Positions 47,486 to 59,385 of a stretch of DNA of 64,000 nucleotides are shown here, piece after piece. The position numbers were made by a program, and so were the translations under genes. Within the stretch, counting starts at the first letter, position 1. Each line of letters opens with the position of its first letter. The DNA comes from Larix kaempferi (Eukaryota; Streptophyta; Pinopsida; Pinales; Pinaceae), in contig BSBM01000753.1 in assembly GCA_027924585.1 (NCBI GenBank), forward strand, positions 24,246,001 to 24,310,000, given 5' to 3'. The notes below the pieces were generated by a model, which had not been told where the DNA came from, made no database searches, and worked only from the letters and a program-made list of their open reading frames with translations.

Positions 47486-50400
47486 AAAGCTGATGGCTCA
47501 TTGAATGCAAACTGACCATCAAAAGACCTAAGCAATCTTTTTATAGCCATCGAATTTGAGCAGAGGCTCACACATTCTCAGAGGAGATGGAAATTATTCC
47601 TTGTGGGTTTTCTGAAATGAGCACACAAGAGATTTGATGAGGGGAAGTTATGTTTTGAGTTGCAGAGTAAGATTTCCTTATTCCTACTGAGTGCAGAGGT
47701 TTTCTTGCTTAGTGTAGAGGTAGTGATATGTATGCAAGTCCCCATTGATTGTTGAAGTACATATGAGAGGTGTATGCAAGTCTCCATTGATTGCTAAAGT
47801 ACAACCTGAGTGCCTTGCTTCTACACAGAGACTTCATCCTAGTGGTTCAGTGAACAGGCTCGGTGGTCCAAAGAGCAAGTGAACTTGGCTTCTTTTTTGG
47901 AGAAGGTTGGGAGGAACATGCCTCTTTGGGTGTTTGTCCACCCTATCAACTTATAAGGTTCTACTTGTTTTTTGTGTTATTTATTTTAGGTTATTAATTC
48001 TTATTCTGCAAAATTGTATAAATATGTTATCAAAGTTTCCAATGTTTCTTAGATATCAGTTAACTGTTTTAAATGTCTGATTTTATGAACTGATAATTTA
48101 TTTCTGTAAAGAAAATGAATGAATAGATGATAGAGATGAATGAATAAATGTCTTCCTGTATTTTTACTTTCGCCATAAGCGATGTACTATAGTACAGGAA
48201 GAGTTTAATTAGCATAGAGTAGATATGATTTCCATAATATGATGAGAATAATGATCTTTTACTTTCATCCTAAGTATTGATGTCTTATAAATCCCTTACT
48301 GTAATTATAGAACCCAATAGCTCCAGAGACTATCTCTGTTTACATTTAAATAGAAATTTACAGTAGAAACTAAGTATTACAGAACTAAAAGAAAATATTG
48401 TAAATGTTGTCATCTAAATATTTACGTAAGTAGTATATATGTTGGTCATAGATAAACTAAGGTTATTTTTCAGACATAACTTAATACTATATCACACAAG
48501 CCCTAGAATTTGTAGAGATCGCATTTTAGGAATAAATCTCATAGACAATAAGCAAGTTTATATTTAAATACATATTATGATGTTATACATAATTATAATC
48601 AAAACCCTAAGATTGGTATCCACGACATATCATACAACACTTTGACTTACAAATAGATATTGTCAAAACTTAACTGCAAATCTACATTTATTTTCATCAT
48701 GGATTATACATGATTATTAAACCGAACTAAATAGAAAAGCTTTTATTATCATAAATTAATATCCAGACAACTTGAAAATCAAATTAATCGAGTAGTCACA
48801 AACATAAATACTAAGTATTATACTCTACTCCAAAAGAAAAGCCCCATTGAATTTTTATAGAACCATTATGAAATTTACAAAACTGAATACATAGAGTTCA
48901 TATATATATTATAAAAGCATTAGAAGAATAGGATTTAAATCAATAAAATATTCTTAGACAGACCCTACAGGGTTGAAGTCTCTTTAACAAAGTTTGTTCA
49001 AATGCCAAATCCAGGCATAGTTCTGGAGAAATACATTCATACGAATATTATTCACCCATATAAATTGTATCATGGGTTAAACCCTAAGAGAAAGAAACTT
49101 AGTTTAGGTATCGAATGTACCAAGGGACAAAACCGTATACATATAAAACTTCTTCATTAAAACGTAAAATTGTAATAAAAATGCATGCAACTAATAACAC
49201 AACGAATCATAACTAGATACATCTTTATTAGATTATGGGTCAAACCCTGAGATACCTTTCACGACCTTTAACGCACTGTTCAGACTTTGTTTTTATACAA
49301 TACAAACATTACAGAGGAATTACAAGACTCAGGTTAGAGACCTGTAAGGGCTCACCCAAGGGTTCATTTAAATATTATGAACTAGTAATATTCCATACAA
49401 AGGGTACAAGTATCCATTTATCCAAATTTTGATAAGCAACAAGAACCAAGCTAATCCGTAAACCAATCAAAATATCAATATAAAGGCAGGATGCATTCAT
49501 TGCATTTTTGTTTACACAGGTATCAAACATGAGGTCAAAGGCTCGAGTCTCAACGTAGAGAAACTCGCCCAGACTAATGTCTTAAAACGTAAGCTCTTAA
49601 ATATAAAACTTAAATTCATAAGTAGGTTTAGGGTTCAAAACCCCGTAACATTTCAACCATCGAATTCAGCAAAATAAAAACTAAATAAATATCAAGGTTA
49701 GGGTTATAACCGAAAACATCAAGAAGAATGATTATAATCAAATTGTAATCCTACAGGAAGCCGAGAATACACCATGATCATTTTAATACAGGAACTTAAA
49801 AATAAAGTGTCGGAATAAGAGAACCATTGTATTTATTCAAAAGAGACATTACATTCGTAGTCAAACTGCTCAGGGAGACTAAAGGTACTCCATCTTACTA
49901 AACCATGTAGCAATTCTTCTTAAAACACTAATAGGAAAAAAAATCCCAACTCGGATTTTAGCTAAGAAATCTAGCTAACACAGTAATGCTACCCTAAGTG
50001 GCCTCGTAGTCCACTCTACAATCAAATGTACACTAGAATGAAGCAACGGGACAACAAATAACCTATAAATTATTGATACAGGTATCTTCTGGTTAAACCT
50101 GAGGCTTACCATGGTCTCACAACGATTGGAACATGCTTCCTTCTCTCAAAATGCCATCACTGAGAAATACGATACCAATCCTTGCCATAAAAACTAACAC
50201 AAGGTTAAAAGATGGATGCAAATGTAAATTCATAAACTCAAACTAATAAAAGACTAGTGCTATAGAAATACTTCGTTGTTTTTTAACTCATGCCGAGAAG
50301 AAACCAGGAAGTAAGAACTCCAATGCACGATGGGGAACACCATAAAGTCACACGACCCAGCACTTCCATTGTAAAACTACCTCAGCAAGTGGTGCTTGGG

Positions 50401-51474
50401 TTGTTCAATAACCATGGCGGTCAACTGGAGCTCATCCCTCCATCACAAAGCAGAAAACAAACCTTGGGTCAAAAGACCAAGTCCATAAATGTAGCAATAG
50501 GGTTTAGTGACTCTGGGACAACATTAAACTCTGATCACGTGGTCACATTTATATACTCGACCTATCATCCACAAGCCTCGAAATATTTACCCTTAAGACT
50601 AAGGTTTAATGTTGGTTTTTGCTCGTCGTAGGTCATGATCCTTAAATTGGAATCGAGCTATCACCTTTTGTATAGTTTATAATCTCAAATTTTAACATAC
50701 CACCGGGTTTGGTTAGGAATCATCACTCCTACTATAAATATCGAGCCATGAATACTTTGTCTCATGGTATAACTTACCATAAGAATTTTAGTATAAATAT
50801 TTATTAATCAAACCCTTCTAGTTTACAAACATAACCTATAACCTGAATAGTTTAATAGTATCATGCATTAGCTTTAAAGCTAAGTAAGCCTCAAGTTTAC
50901 TCTGGTAGACTCTTGACAAATAAAAGTAATTAAATAAATTCAGTTAATAAAATCCTTTGCTCCAAGATATAAGTTTGGAAGCCAACTAATATTGTAACCA
51001 ACCATAAGCATGTTACAAGGATGAGAGGTGCATTGTCAAACATCAACATATATATATTTTATACATTAATAATCCATACTGGAACTGAAATATAATAGTT
51101 AATAAAGATCCTAGTTCAAAAACTTAAAGACATAAGAAGTAATTATTAAAACTCATGAGTATCTTAATGGTATTAATACACATATGAATTATTTATTCAA
51201 TAAGATCGTAATAGAACATCTGCTAGTTAAATGTCATTATTTGGTCACTACCATATTGATTACAGACACGAGAATACATATTAATTAATTTTCATTAAGA
51301 CAATTAATTTAATTAAAGACAATATATAAAATGATTAAATGCCGCATTAAATATAAGTGAGCAATAGTTAGAGATATTGAACATACACTTTTATACTTCT
51401 GCATATAATTTAATGGCAATTAGACTGCTTAGAAAAAATTTAAAATTTTATGAATTTTGGGGATGTTACAATAT
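47486..51474. other. AT-rich transposon-derived DNA, no coding region
   Basis: No transposon protein or host gene was recognised in 4 kb. On the minus strand, TGTAACATCCCC at 51474 looks like a gypsy-type LTR start, and a TATA-like TATATAAATG lies at 50555-50546, so part of this may be a minus-strand LTR. Phrases such as GGGTYAAACCCTRAG recur near 49075, 49235 and 49640. The ORF at 50290-50631 has no motif. Confidence 0.45.
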
Positions 51475-52269
51475 CAACTCTCTAATTGGGGTTGGAACAC
51501 ATGAGAGTGAGACCTGTTTGACTAAGCAAATTCAAGAGTAATAAAAAAATTGCAGAGTTAAGCAATGACTTTTTTTAGCGTAGATTCTTCTGTTGTTATT
51601 TTGTAGTCTAAATTTCCTTTCCTTATGTGAATGTTATTCATGTTATCTATTTACATTGTGTTGTCTATGTGAGCAGAGATTCTTCTATTGTTATTTGTTG
51701 TCTTTTGTGAATGAGATTATGTTGAGTCACAAATCATATTGATATGCTCTAGTTCATAGGATTAAAGTATTCACAAAAACCTTCATCTAAAGTTAATATT
51801 TGATTCATAAAAGAACACATACAAAAAAAAAAAGTTAATATTAGATTCATAAAAGAACAATACAACAAAATAAGTTAATTGGATCCATAAAAGAACAATA
51901 CCACAATTATGAAAGAAAACATACAAAAAATAGTGCAAATTGATCATGTTAAAGTTACATTATATATATATATATATATATATCTGATAACACTGATAAA
52001 TTTCATAAAGGTTGTCAGCTGAACTGGACAGCCTGATAAATCAGTTAAACTATCATTTATCCCAAGTATACAAATTGATGAATGGAAGACCCTTTGCAAA
52101 ATAGGGTCTTCTATTGTCCCTCTAAAATTACAAACCTTACAAAATACCTACCTATACAAATTGAACACAAGGACCTTGGAAAATAGGACAAAATCCCTCC
52201 CCTAAACTAACAGAAAACGAAAATCTAAAAACAAACAAGTAAACCTAATAGAAAACGAAAAAATAAAAG
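51475..52269. other. AT-rich DNA with a TA microsatellite
   Basis: A run of about eleven TA repeats occupies 51961-51983. Just before it, two related phrases (AAAGTTAATATTWGATTCATAAAAGAACA) occur near 51790 and 51831. No gene seen. Confidence 0.7.
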
Positions 52270-52861
52270 TTATCTTGAAAATATCAAGAGACCGTGGTGG
52301 GTGGGCCACGTGGTTCCCTCAGTCAAGATCCATTGATTTTGGCCCTGAGGGAAGCCTGTAAGTTGGAGGGGAATGTCCAAAACCTACCGAAGTCACTGGG
52401 CTCGTCTCGACGTCACATTGAGCTCAGGTGGCTTCTTGGGGTTCTCCAAGGAGCCTTCGCATCCATTTGATCACTTCGTCATTGTTATTTTCTAACTTGC
52501 AGTCGATGGTATCCTCGATTCTCTTCTCCATTGACTCCAAGTCCTATTTTTTGCATTTCCCCTCCAGCTTCTGCTGAAGCTCTACTATCTACTTTTATAA
52601 ATGCTCTAGTCTTCGACTGTCTGCATAAATTCCACTAATACTTCCAACATGGCCGCGACTGTTACCTTCTGCCATTAAATAAAAAGGAGATAGTCTTGAA
52701 GAACTATTGTAACAAAGCTTCCTGTATGGGAGCTCGCCGCCACTAAGCAGAGCACTGGTTGAAATCCGGTTAATGCCCTTTTCTAAAACTTCAACAACCG
52801 AACGATGAGGAGGTACATTGGAGGGAGAAACCGTCAAAGACAGAGATAAGATAGACAACAT
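52270..52861 (-). pseudogene. Decayed minus-strand ORF beginning MAEGNSRG, function unknown
   Basis: From the ATG near 52676 the minus frame reads MAEGNSRGHVGSISGIYADS, then after two stops IVELQQKLEGKC, DLESMEKRIEDTIDCKLENN and EVIKWMRRLLGEPQEAT. The middle has coiled-coil character. Upstream the sequence is GC-richer and resembles a retroelement leader. It may be the start of a retrotransposon gag, but I cannot name a family. Confidence 0.35.
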
Positions 52862-52983
52862 TTTTTGAAAACACCAATAAATAGGGGAAGATCCAATTTA
52901 AAGGAGCAAAAATGAATAAAAAAACTAAACACAAATCAGAATAAATCTCCACAACCGTCAGAGACCTTATGCGAGACCTTACC

Positions 52984-54771
52984 CTGGAAGAATACTAAGG
53001 ACAAGAAGGGTTGGTTGACCCTTCACTTACGAGATTAATGTAAAAATATTAATCTATGAAGGATAGGCCGACAATTCTTGACTTTCGACTTCCGTAATAA
53101 ATAGTAGGGATTGGAACATTGGCTAAGTTATAACATATAAAAAATATTTATCCTGAATTTCGACATCCGACTTTTGACAAAAAGGATCAGCCGCCCCTTC
53201 GTTTAGTAGATAATTGTGAACACCTATATCCAACAATTCACCTGTATCCAGAATGATGACCACAAGAAGAATAGACCGACCCTTCTTATAGTCTTGAACT
53301 ATTATGAAAATAATACTGGGAAGAAAAAGGGTCGGTCGCCCCTTCCTTTATCAGGGAATTGTACAAATATTCAACCCATGAAGGATAGGTCGTCAATTGA
53401 TGTATATCCATAATGGTGAACAATGGAAAAATACTGAGCACAAGAAGGGTCGAGCGACCTTTCATTTAAGAGAGAAATGTAAATATATTTAAAATACGAA
53501 GGATGGGACGACAATTCCTGACTTCCAACTTCTACAATAAATAGTAGGGATCGAGACACTATCTAAGTTATAACATATAAAAAATATTTTCTTGATTTGT
53601 GACAAGAAGGATTAACCACCCCTTCATTTAGTAGAGAATTGTGAACACCTATATTCAGCAATTCACCTGTATCCATAATGGTGAACACAAGAAGGATCGA
53701 CTGACCCTCTTTGCAGTCTAGAACTATTATGAAAAGAATAATGGGAAGAATAAGGGTCCGTCAGCCCTTCATTTATGAGGGAATTGTAAAAATATTTAAC
53801 CTACAAAGGCTAGGCCATCAATTCATGTATATCAAGAATGGTGAACACTAGAATAATACTGAGCAAAATAAGGGTTGGTCGACCCTTCATTGAAGAGGCA
53901 AATGTAAAAATATTTAATCTATGAAGGATGGGATGACACTTTTTGACTACCGACTTCCCTAGTAAATAGTAGGGATCGGGACATTGGCTAAGTTATAACT
54001 TATAAAAAATATTTATGCTGACTTCCGACTTTCGAAAAGAAGGATCGATCGTCGCTTCATTTATTAGATAATTTTGAACACCAATATCCAGAAATTCACC
54101 TATATCCAGAATGGTGAACACAAGAAGGATCAGATGACCCTTCTTGCAATCTAGAACTATTATGAAAATAATACTAGGTAGAATAAGGGTCATCCTCCCC
54201 TTCATTTATGAGGGAATTGTAAAAATATTCAACCTATGAAGGCTAGGACGTCAATTCATGTATATCTAGAATGGTGAACACTAGAAGAATAATGAGCACA
54301 AGAAGTGTCGATTGACCCTTCATTTATGAGAGAAATGTAAAAATATTTAATCTACAAAGGTTGGGCCAACAATTCCCAACTGCCGACTTCCGTAGTAAAT
54401 AGTAGGGATTGGTACATTGGCTAAGTTATAACATACACAAAATATTATTCCTAACTTCTGACATCCAACAAGAAGGATCGTTCACCCCTTCATTTAGTAG
54501 AGAATCGTGAACACCTATATCCAACAATTCACTTGTATCCTGAATGGTGAACACAAGAAGGATCAACCAGCACTTCTTGCAGTCTAGAACTCTTATGCAC
54601 AGAATACTAGGCACAAGAAGGGTCGATCACCCCTTCATTTATCAGGGAATTGTAAATGTATTCAACCTATGAAGGCTAGGCTTTCAATTCATGTATATGT
54701 AGAAAGGTGAAAATTGGAAGAATACTGAGAACAAGAAGGGTCGGTTAACCCTTCATTTACCAGAGAAATGT
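52984..54771. repeat. Higher-order palindromic tandem array 3
   Basis: The largest array of the family also seen at 11850-13429 and 23230-24739. Landmark phrases of the type GAACACAAGAAGGATC occur near 53262, 53684, 54116 and 54550 (spacings 422, 432, 434). Units here have GACTTCCGACTTYCG and ATAAATAGTAGGGAT or GTAAATAGTAGGGAT. The array starts and stops inside units and lacks the tail seen after arrays 1 and 2. Confidence 0.88.
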
Positions 54772-54799
54772 AGACATAACATAACCCCTTTCACTGGCC

Positions 54800-55586
54800 C
54801 TTTCGGCATCACCCTGTAAACAAGTTGAAGTTTCACCCGAAGCGAATATGGGGGTTTACAGAATCGAGATTCTATAACTGTGGTGATACGCAGATGTGGT
54901 TAACAACCTCGCTTAACCTTCTATTTAACATATTCTAATGGGATAGAATAACATATGACTTAGGACTTCTCAGCTATCAGAGTATACAAAACTATACTAA
55001 ATCTCTATTGTATTCACCAGTTAGCTATTCATTCATCATACTAAGTGTTTCTTCTTCACTTTCATGCACTTGTATTCCAATTAGTCAACATGCAATTACA
55101 ATTCACATACATCTGAAATTAAATACATAAAAGCACATAAACTCATATCAAAAACATGTCATAAACTCATACACCTAAACACACTGATTTACGTGGTTGA
55201 CCCATAGGAGGGAGCTACGTCCATATGCATTGTTCTTTTATTATATCAAAAGGGTAATAGTTCCACTCTACAAACTTAGCTGTAGACTCTTCTCTACAAT
55301 CAGATCTCTACGCACTCAACTGTGGAGTCAGTTCTCTCTTTATCACTATTCTCTTCTAAGGTCTATCTAACCATCAAAATCCCAACAACCCTCTAATAAC
55401 TAACCCTTCCTCATACAAAATTACCCTTATAGATGTTCTTGAAGGTCACGTATTACAATAAATATGGGCCAACCCCCATAGTACACAAAAATCGAAAACC
55501 CTGTGGTTCTCCTATAGAAACAGATAAGTTTTAACTTTGTTGTCTGATTGGCGCCGCCTCCTCTGACTCTAGTTATTTCTCTAACA
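54800..55586 (-). mobile_element. Copia-like LTR fragment, minus strand
   Basis: In minus-strand sense it begins TGTTAGAGAAATAACTAGAG (55586) and contains an AATAAAAG poly(A)-like signal, then GACGTAGCTCCCTCC and CAACCACGTAAATCAGTGTG. That combination is typical of the R-U5 part of plant copia LTRs. No second LTR, primer-binding site or coding region is identified, and the left edge is approximate. Confidence 0.5.
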
Positions 55587-55859
55587 GTGCAGCTATGACT
55601 TCTATAGTGGCATGTCCTTTAAACCACTCCGCTTCTTTACTTCCTGCTCCTGTAGTAGTTGGGTCGTCGCTCAGGCCTTAATTGTGCCAACCACCTCTGG
55701 TTGTCCTTAGTACCTTGTATTTATTAAGGAAACAGGTCCTTTCTTCTCCACTAATCTTTGCTCCATGCATTTTGCCTAGGATTTGTGGAGTCGCTTTTCT
55801 CCAAAAAATGGTCAATGTCATTCCTCGCCTAAATGTGCTCGCCTTCATAACTTCCTCTT

Positions 55860-57852
55860 CTTGGGCCACACCCAACAACCCCCTAACACTTACTTGTGAC
55901 TCGTCCCCGAGTAACCAGCACTAGGTTTTGTTGACTTCGTGTTTCTTGGGATCTTCATCTTTGCTGCAAAATCTTGATATGTTGCGCTCAGCTTCACAAC
56001 ATCCTCCTTAGTTTCCTGCTTGTATTCCTTCACTATTTTGAGCAGCATCGCAGATATCGGTTCCTCCATCTAGTACTTAACTGTGCTTTATGTTATACGA
56101 AGCTCTTACAGCTTCACCTCAATCTCTTCAGAAAGCACCAATGCCTCTTCCTGCATTGGTTGCAACTTGCCCGAAGTTTATGCTTCCTTGGTTCTTAATG
56201 CCTTCATTTCTTTCCGAAGTTCCTTTATTTCTGCAAACTTATGTATTCTTTTCCTCAGTGGAAAGTCCTTCATCACCGTGTTCATTGAGTCTAGGTCCTT
56301 TTGCTTCATTTGTACTTCACCTTGTACCAATTCTAATAAATCTTGGCACCTCGCAAATTTTGCGGAGATGCTTTATGTTGAAGTTTTTAACTCTTCATAT
56401 CTTGTTGTCATTACTTCTGGAGGAGTACCAGGTTGTTTCCTAGCCTCCATTTTTGTAATCTTCTCTTTGTATCCAATTTCCATGTCCTCCATCTTTGCTT
56501 TAAGATTGTCGACTATAGTGTCGATCTTGACTATAGTCACTTCAACTTCAGGTTCTTCATTGAAGTATGGGATCTTCGCACAAACTTCTTCGACAACCTT
56601 CTTCAAATTCTTATTCCTTTCTCGATCGTATGCTAGCTCATCCATCTTTTGTCGCCATTCATTCCTCAATTCATTGTAGCATTCTTCCAACTTCAATTGC
56701 TGGTTGTATGTTATTATTTCCCTATCTTTGATTTCTTCTACAACCTTCAAGTGTAGATCATGCATTCCCTCTATAGGAAAAATTCCCACATTGATGTCTA
56801 AGTGTGCGAACTGCTTCGCACCTTCAGTGACTTCATTAGATTTGAATATGACATTTGTTGGCTCTATGCGCACTAGTCAAGGTCGCATCGTTAGTGCGCA
56901 TTCTCTCCTTTTTTTTCGGATTGACTCCTCTGATATATCTTTAGAGTTTGATTCTTTCATTACATCTCTTTTTACTTTCTCTACACTTTCCATCATACTT
57001 CTCAACTTGGCAATAATTTATTCCATGCTTGTGTGAAGCTGCTCTTGCTTTTTGTCTTTTTCTATGAGTGTTTATTCTATATGTGCATGAACTCTTGTTG
57101 TGATGCATTCATAATCATCATCCGGTAACTTTGCATCAAGCGTAGTATTATTCTCTTTTTGTTTCTTTCTTCTCGCCAACTTCACAACATCTATGTGAGG
57201 ATTCTTTCTCTTTTCTCCTACTAGAGGATCTCTAGCTTGCCATTGTTCTTGCTCTTCTTCCTGCTGATCATCTTCCCTTTCACCATAATTTTTCTCTTAT
57301 TGAACACTATCATCGGTGCTCTCATCAGATGTCGTAAGAAGTGCTTCTGGTGCTTCAACTTTCAATTCCATTGGCCAATCCTATTAATGAGTTCAATCTT
57401 CAGTGCATCTAGTTGATATTGACCCTCATAAAATTTTGGATTTGATGGCTCTCTGAGATGTATGAATATAGAATGGAGACCAGCCTTGAATTTCATCTTC
57501 CTGATGTACACAACTATTATCTACTTTGGGATACATGAAGTGCATGTAATCACCTCACATAATTTCTCATTAAATGTATATAGTTGAACATTGTTCAACC
57601 TTTGTCTTTCTGTCCTTGCGTTGCTCCACATATTTGTGTATCAAGGTCCGCGGCAGTTTCCAGTGAACACTGGTACATTTTGCTGGTAATTTGTCTATTT
57701 CTATCCCAAAATGCGATGAGGACTATCAGCCAACTGAAGTGAAACTGATAGCCATTCTCATGTGCATCCGCTACATCATCTAGAAATTCATTCAATAGGA
57801 AGCCTGACTAGTTGAATGGTAGCCCGCCCTTAGCTTTAACGGCTAGGGGGAT
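55860..57852 (-). pseudogene. Tat-type extra ORF, copy 2, with long coiled-coil part
   Basis: Reading leftward from 57852: SGFLLNEFLDDVADAHENGY, WLIVLIAFWDRNRQITSKMY, later VGEKRKNPHIDVVKLARRKK (a basic, possibly nuclear-targeting stretch), and the intact frame 56873-56373 of 166 codons. That frame contains LHLKVVEEIKDREIITYNQQ, LEECYNELRNEWRQKMDELA and NLKAKMEDMEIGYKEKITKM with heptad-like leucines, consistent with a coiled coil. The end, SATYQDFAAK followed by GACGAGTCACAAGT and TTAGGGGG, parallels copy 1. Several stops break it. The N-terminus is cut off by the LTR starting at 57853. Confidence 0.6.
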
Positions 57853-59276
57853 TGTTGAGCCCAGAATTGGCCTTTTTTTAGTCATCATTATTCATCTTTC
57901 CTGCCCCTGTCCTACACCATTTATCTTGGCAATCAAACCTATTGTCCTTATCTTATCCCCCAAATTACCAAGGTATGGCTGATCATTGTTTTATTTTATT
58001 AATGCTTATGATTGTGATAATTAAAGCTGTGCATCTCTCAAATTGTGCTAACATGTTGCGATTTGTGAAGATAGTTGAGACAAATGGATGGCAGGAAGAT
58101 CGGGGCTGAACAAGTCATAAAGAAAGGGATGTTCGTTCCTTGTAGAAGGTTTCTTGGGGCTCGAATCATCAATCAAGGCACAGTCGTGACAGGGAAGCTG
58201 TAACAGAATTTGCTATCTTAAGTATGTTGCTGCTCGAGTCTAGCTGTGAGTTGGAAGGACCGCCACTCTTGGGTCAATTAATAACTCCCTCATATTTGGA
58301 TGTTTCTGTTCTGCCACGCATTGTAACAGCTAGATTATTTAGGGCGCCTGAAGATCAGAGATCTTCATGGCTGCCCAATTATGGGATTAGATGTTACGAT
58401 TTGTATGTATAAATAGGGAGAGTTGCCTCGACTCAGGGGTTGAACAACAAGCAATTAATTCATTTTGTATTAGCAGTCGAGCAAAACTGTGTACTCATTC
58501 TTCTGTTAATATAAGGAGTTACTTCTGACCTAAAGAGCGTGTTGTTCAACCAGTGTCTCTGTGTGAAGACTGGGCCCGTCTTCCACAGAGATTGTTGAGT
58601 TAAAATAGGATTTTATCTTTCTTGTTGTGTGATGCTTTGTTCTTTCCTTTGTACGCAGCAGCAATATTTATTGTGTGGATTTCTAAGTAAAAGATTACAT
58701 TTCTGTGAGACTGGTGAATGGTGTAGAGTAACAGTCGACTGAGTCAGGTTTGCTTTATGCATTTCAATTTCTGTTCACACTGCCGTGTTCATCTTACAGC
58801 TGAGACGTGATCCCAGGAGCTCTTACAATTTAGATTTCCTGTTATGTGTTGAATTGATTTCCATTCTGCAATTCAATTTCATAGAACAGTTGCTTCAATC
58901 TTTTTCAATTGAAATTCTAGAGTAATGTTCAGTTTATTCTTTATGATTCCCAGATTGATTAGATCAGACAAGTGATTGTTTTAGAATGAGAATGAGATTT
59001 CCTTTTTGCAATTGTTGATTAGATCTGATACCATTTCTTATTGATGCATAATAGAGAAGAATTGTAGTATAGCAGTTAGAAGGCAATTGGGATTGCATAG
59101 ATTCTTGGGATGAACATGGATGATAGAAGATAAAAGTATTCACTTCTAATGGTTTTGTGTTTAAGCATATATTGTGCACTTATCCTTTGAAATAAAAAGA
59201 CTTTCTCGGGTTGACAATAAATTTCATATGCTCTGTGTGTTTGGTAACAATTTATCTGCATATAGAGTGCTTGACA
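57853..59276 (+). mobile_element. 5' LTR of an Athila/Tat-type gypsy element (1.42 kb)
   Basis: It starts TGTTGAGCCCAG and ends GTGCTTGACA, three bases before a perfect primer-binding site. A TATA box, TATAAATA, is at 58408-58415. The 3' LTR and second target-site copy lie beyond the window; the left flanking pentamer is GGGAT (57848-57852). The start is chosen by the TG terminus and the break in the extra ORF. Confidence 0.75.
58408..58415 (+). promoter_or_regulatory. TATA box of the Athila/Tat-type LTR
   Basis: TATAAATA in the context TGTATGTATAAATAGGGAG, in the middle of the LTR where U3 would end; RNA would start about 30 bp further on. Confidence 0.75.
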
Positions 59277-59279
59277 TTT

Positions 59280-59297
59280 TGGCGCCGTTGCCGGGGA
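59280..59297 (+). promoter_or_regulatory. Primer-binding site, tRNA-Asp
   Basis: TGGCGCCGTTGCCGGGGA, an exact 18-base complement to the 3' end of plant tRNA-Asp. This primer is characteristic of Athila-type and some related plant gypsy elements. Confidence 0.93.
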
Positions 59298-59385
59298 AGG
59301 ATAAAAATTAAACACTAGTCATTAGTTGCATTTGATAATTGCTTTTAGACAGTCTTTTATTTGTTTTTGAAATGATCTGCTTCGC

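Noticed and set aside
49510-49530. Primer-binding site candidate CAGGTATCAAACATG
   Set aside because: It lacks the leading TGG and does not adjoin an LTR end; the match to initiator tRNA-Met is partial.
48900-49700. Telomere-like TTAGGG/AAACCCTA words
   Set aside because: Single scattered AAACCCTAA or GGTTAGGG words occur, but there is no tandem run, so they are not telomeric DNA.
56083-56679. Plus-strand ORF of 198 codons rich in Ser, Phe and Leu
   Set aside because: It is the antisense of the Lys/Glu-rich coiled-coil extra ORF; the hydrophobic composition is the expected mirror image, not a membrane protein.
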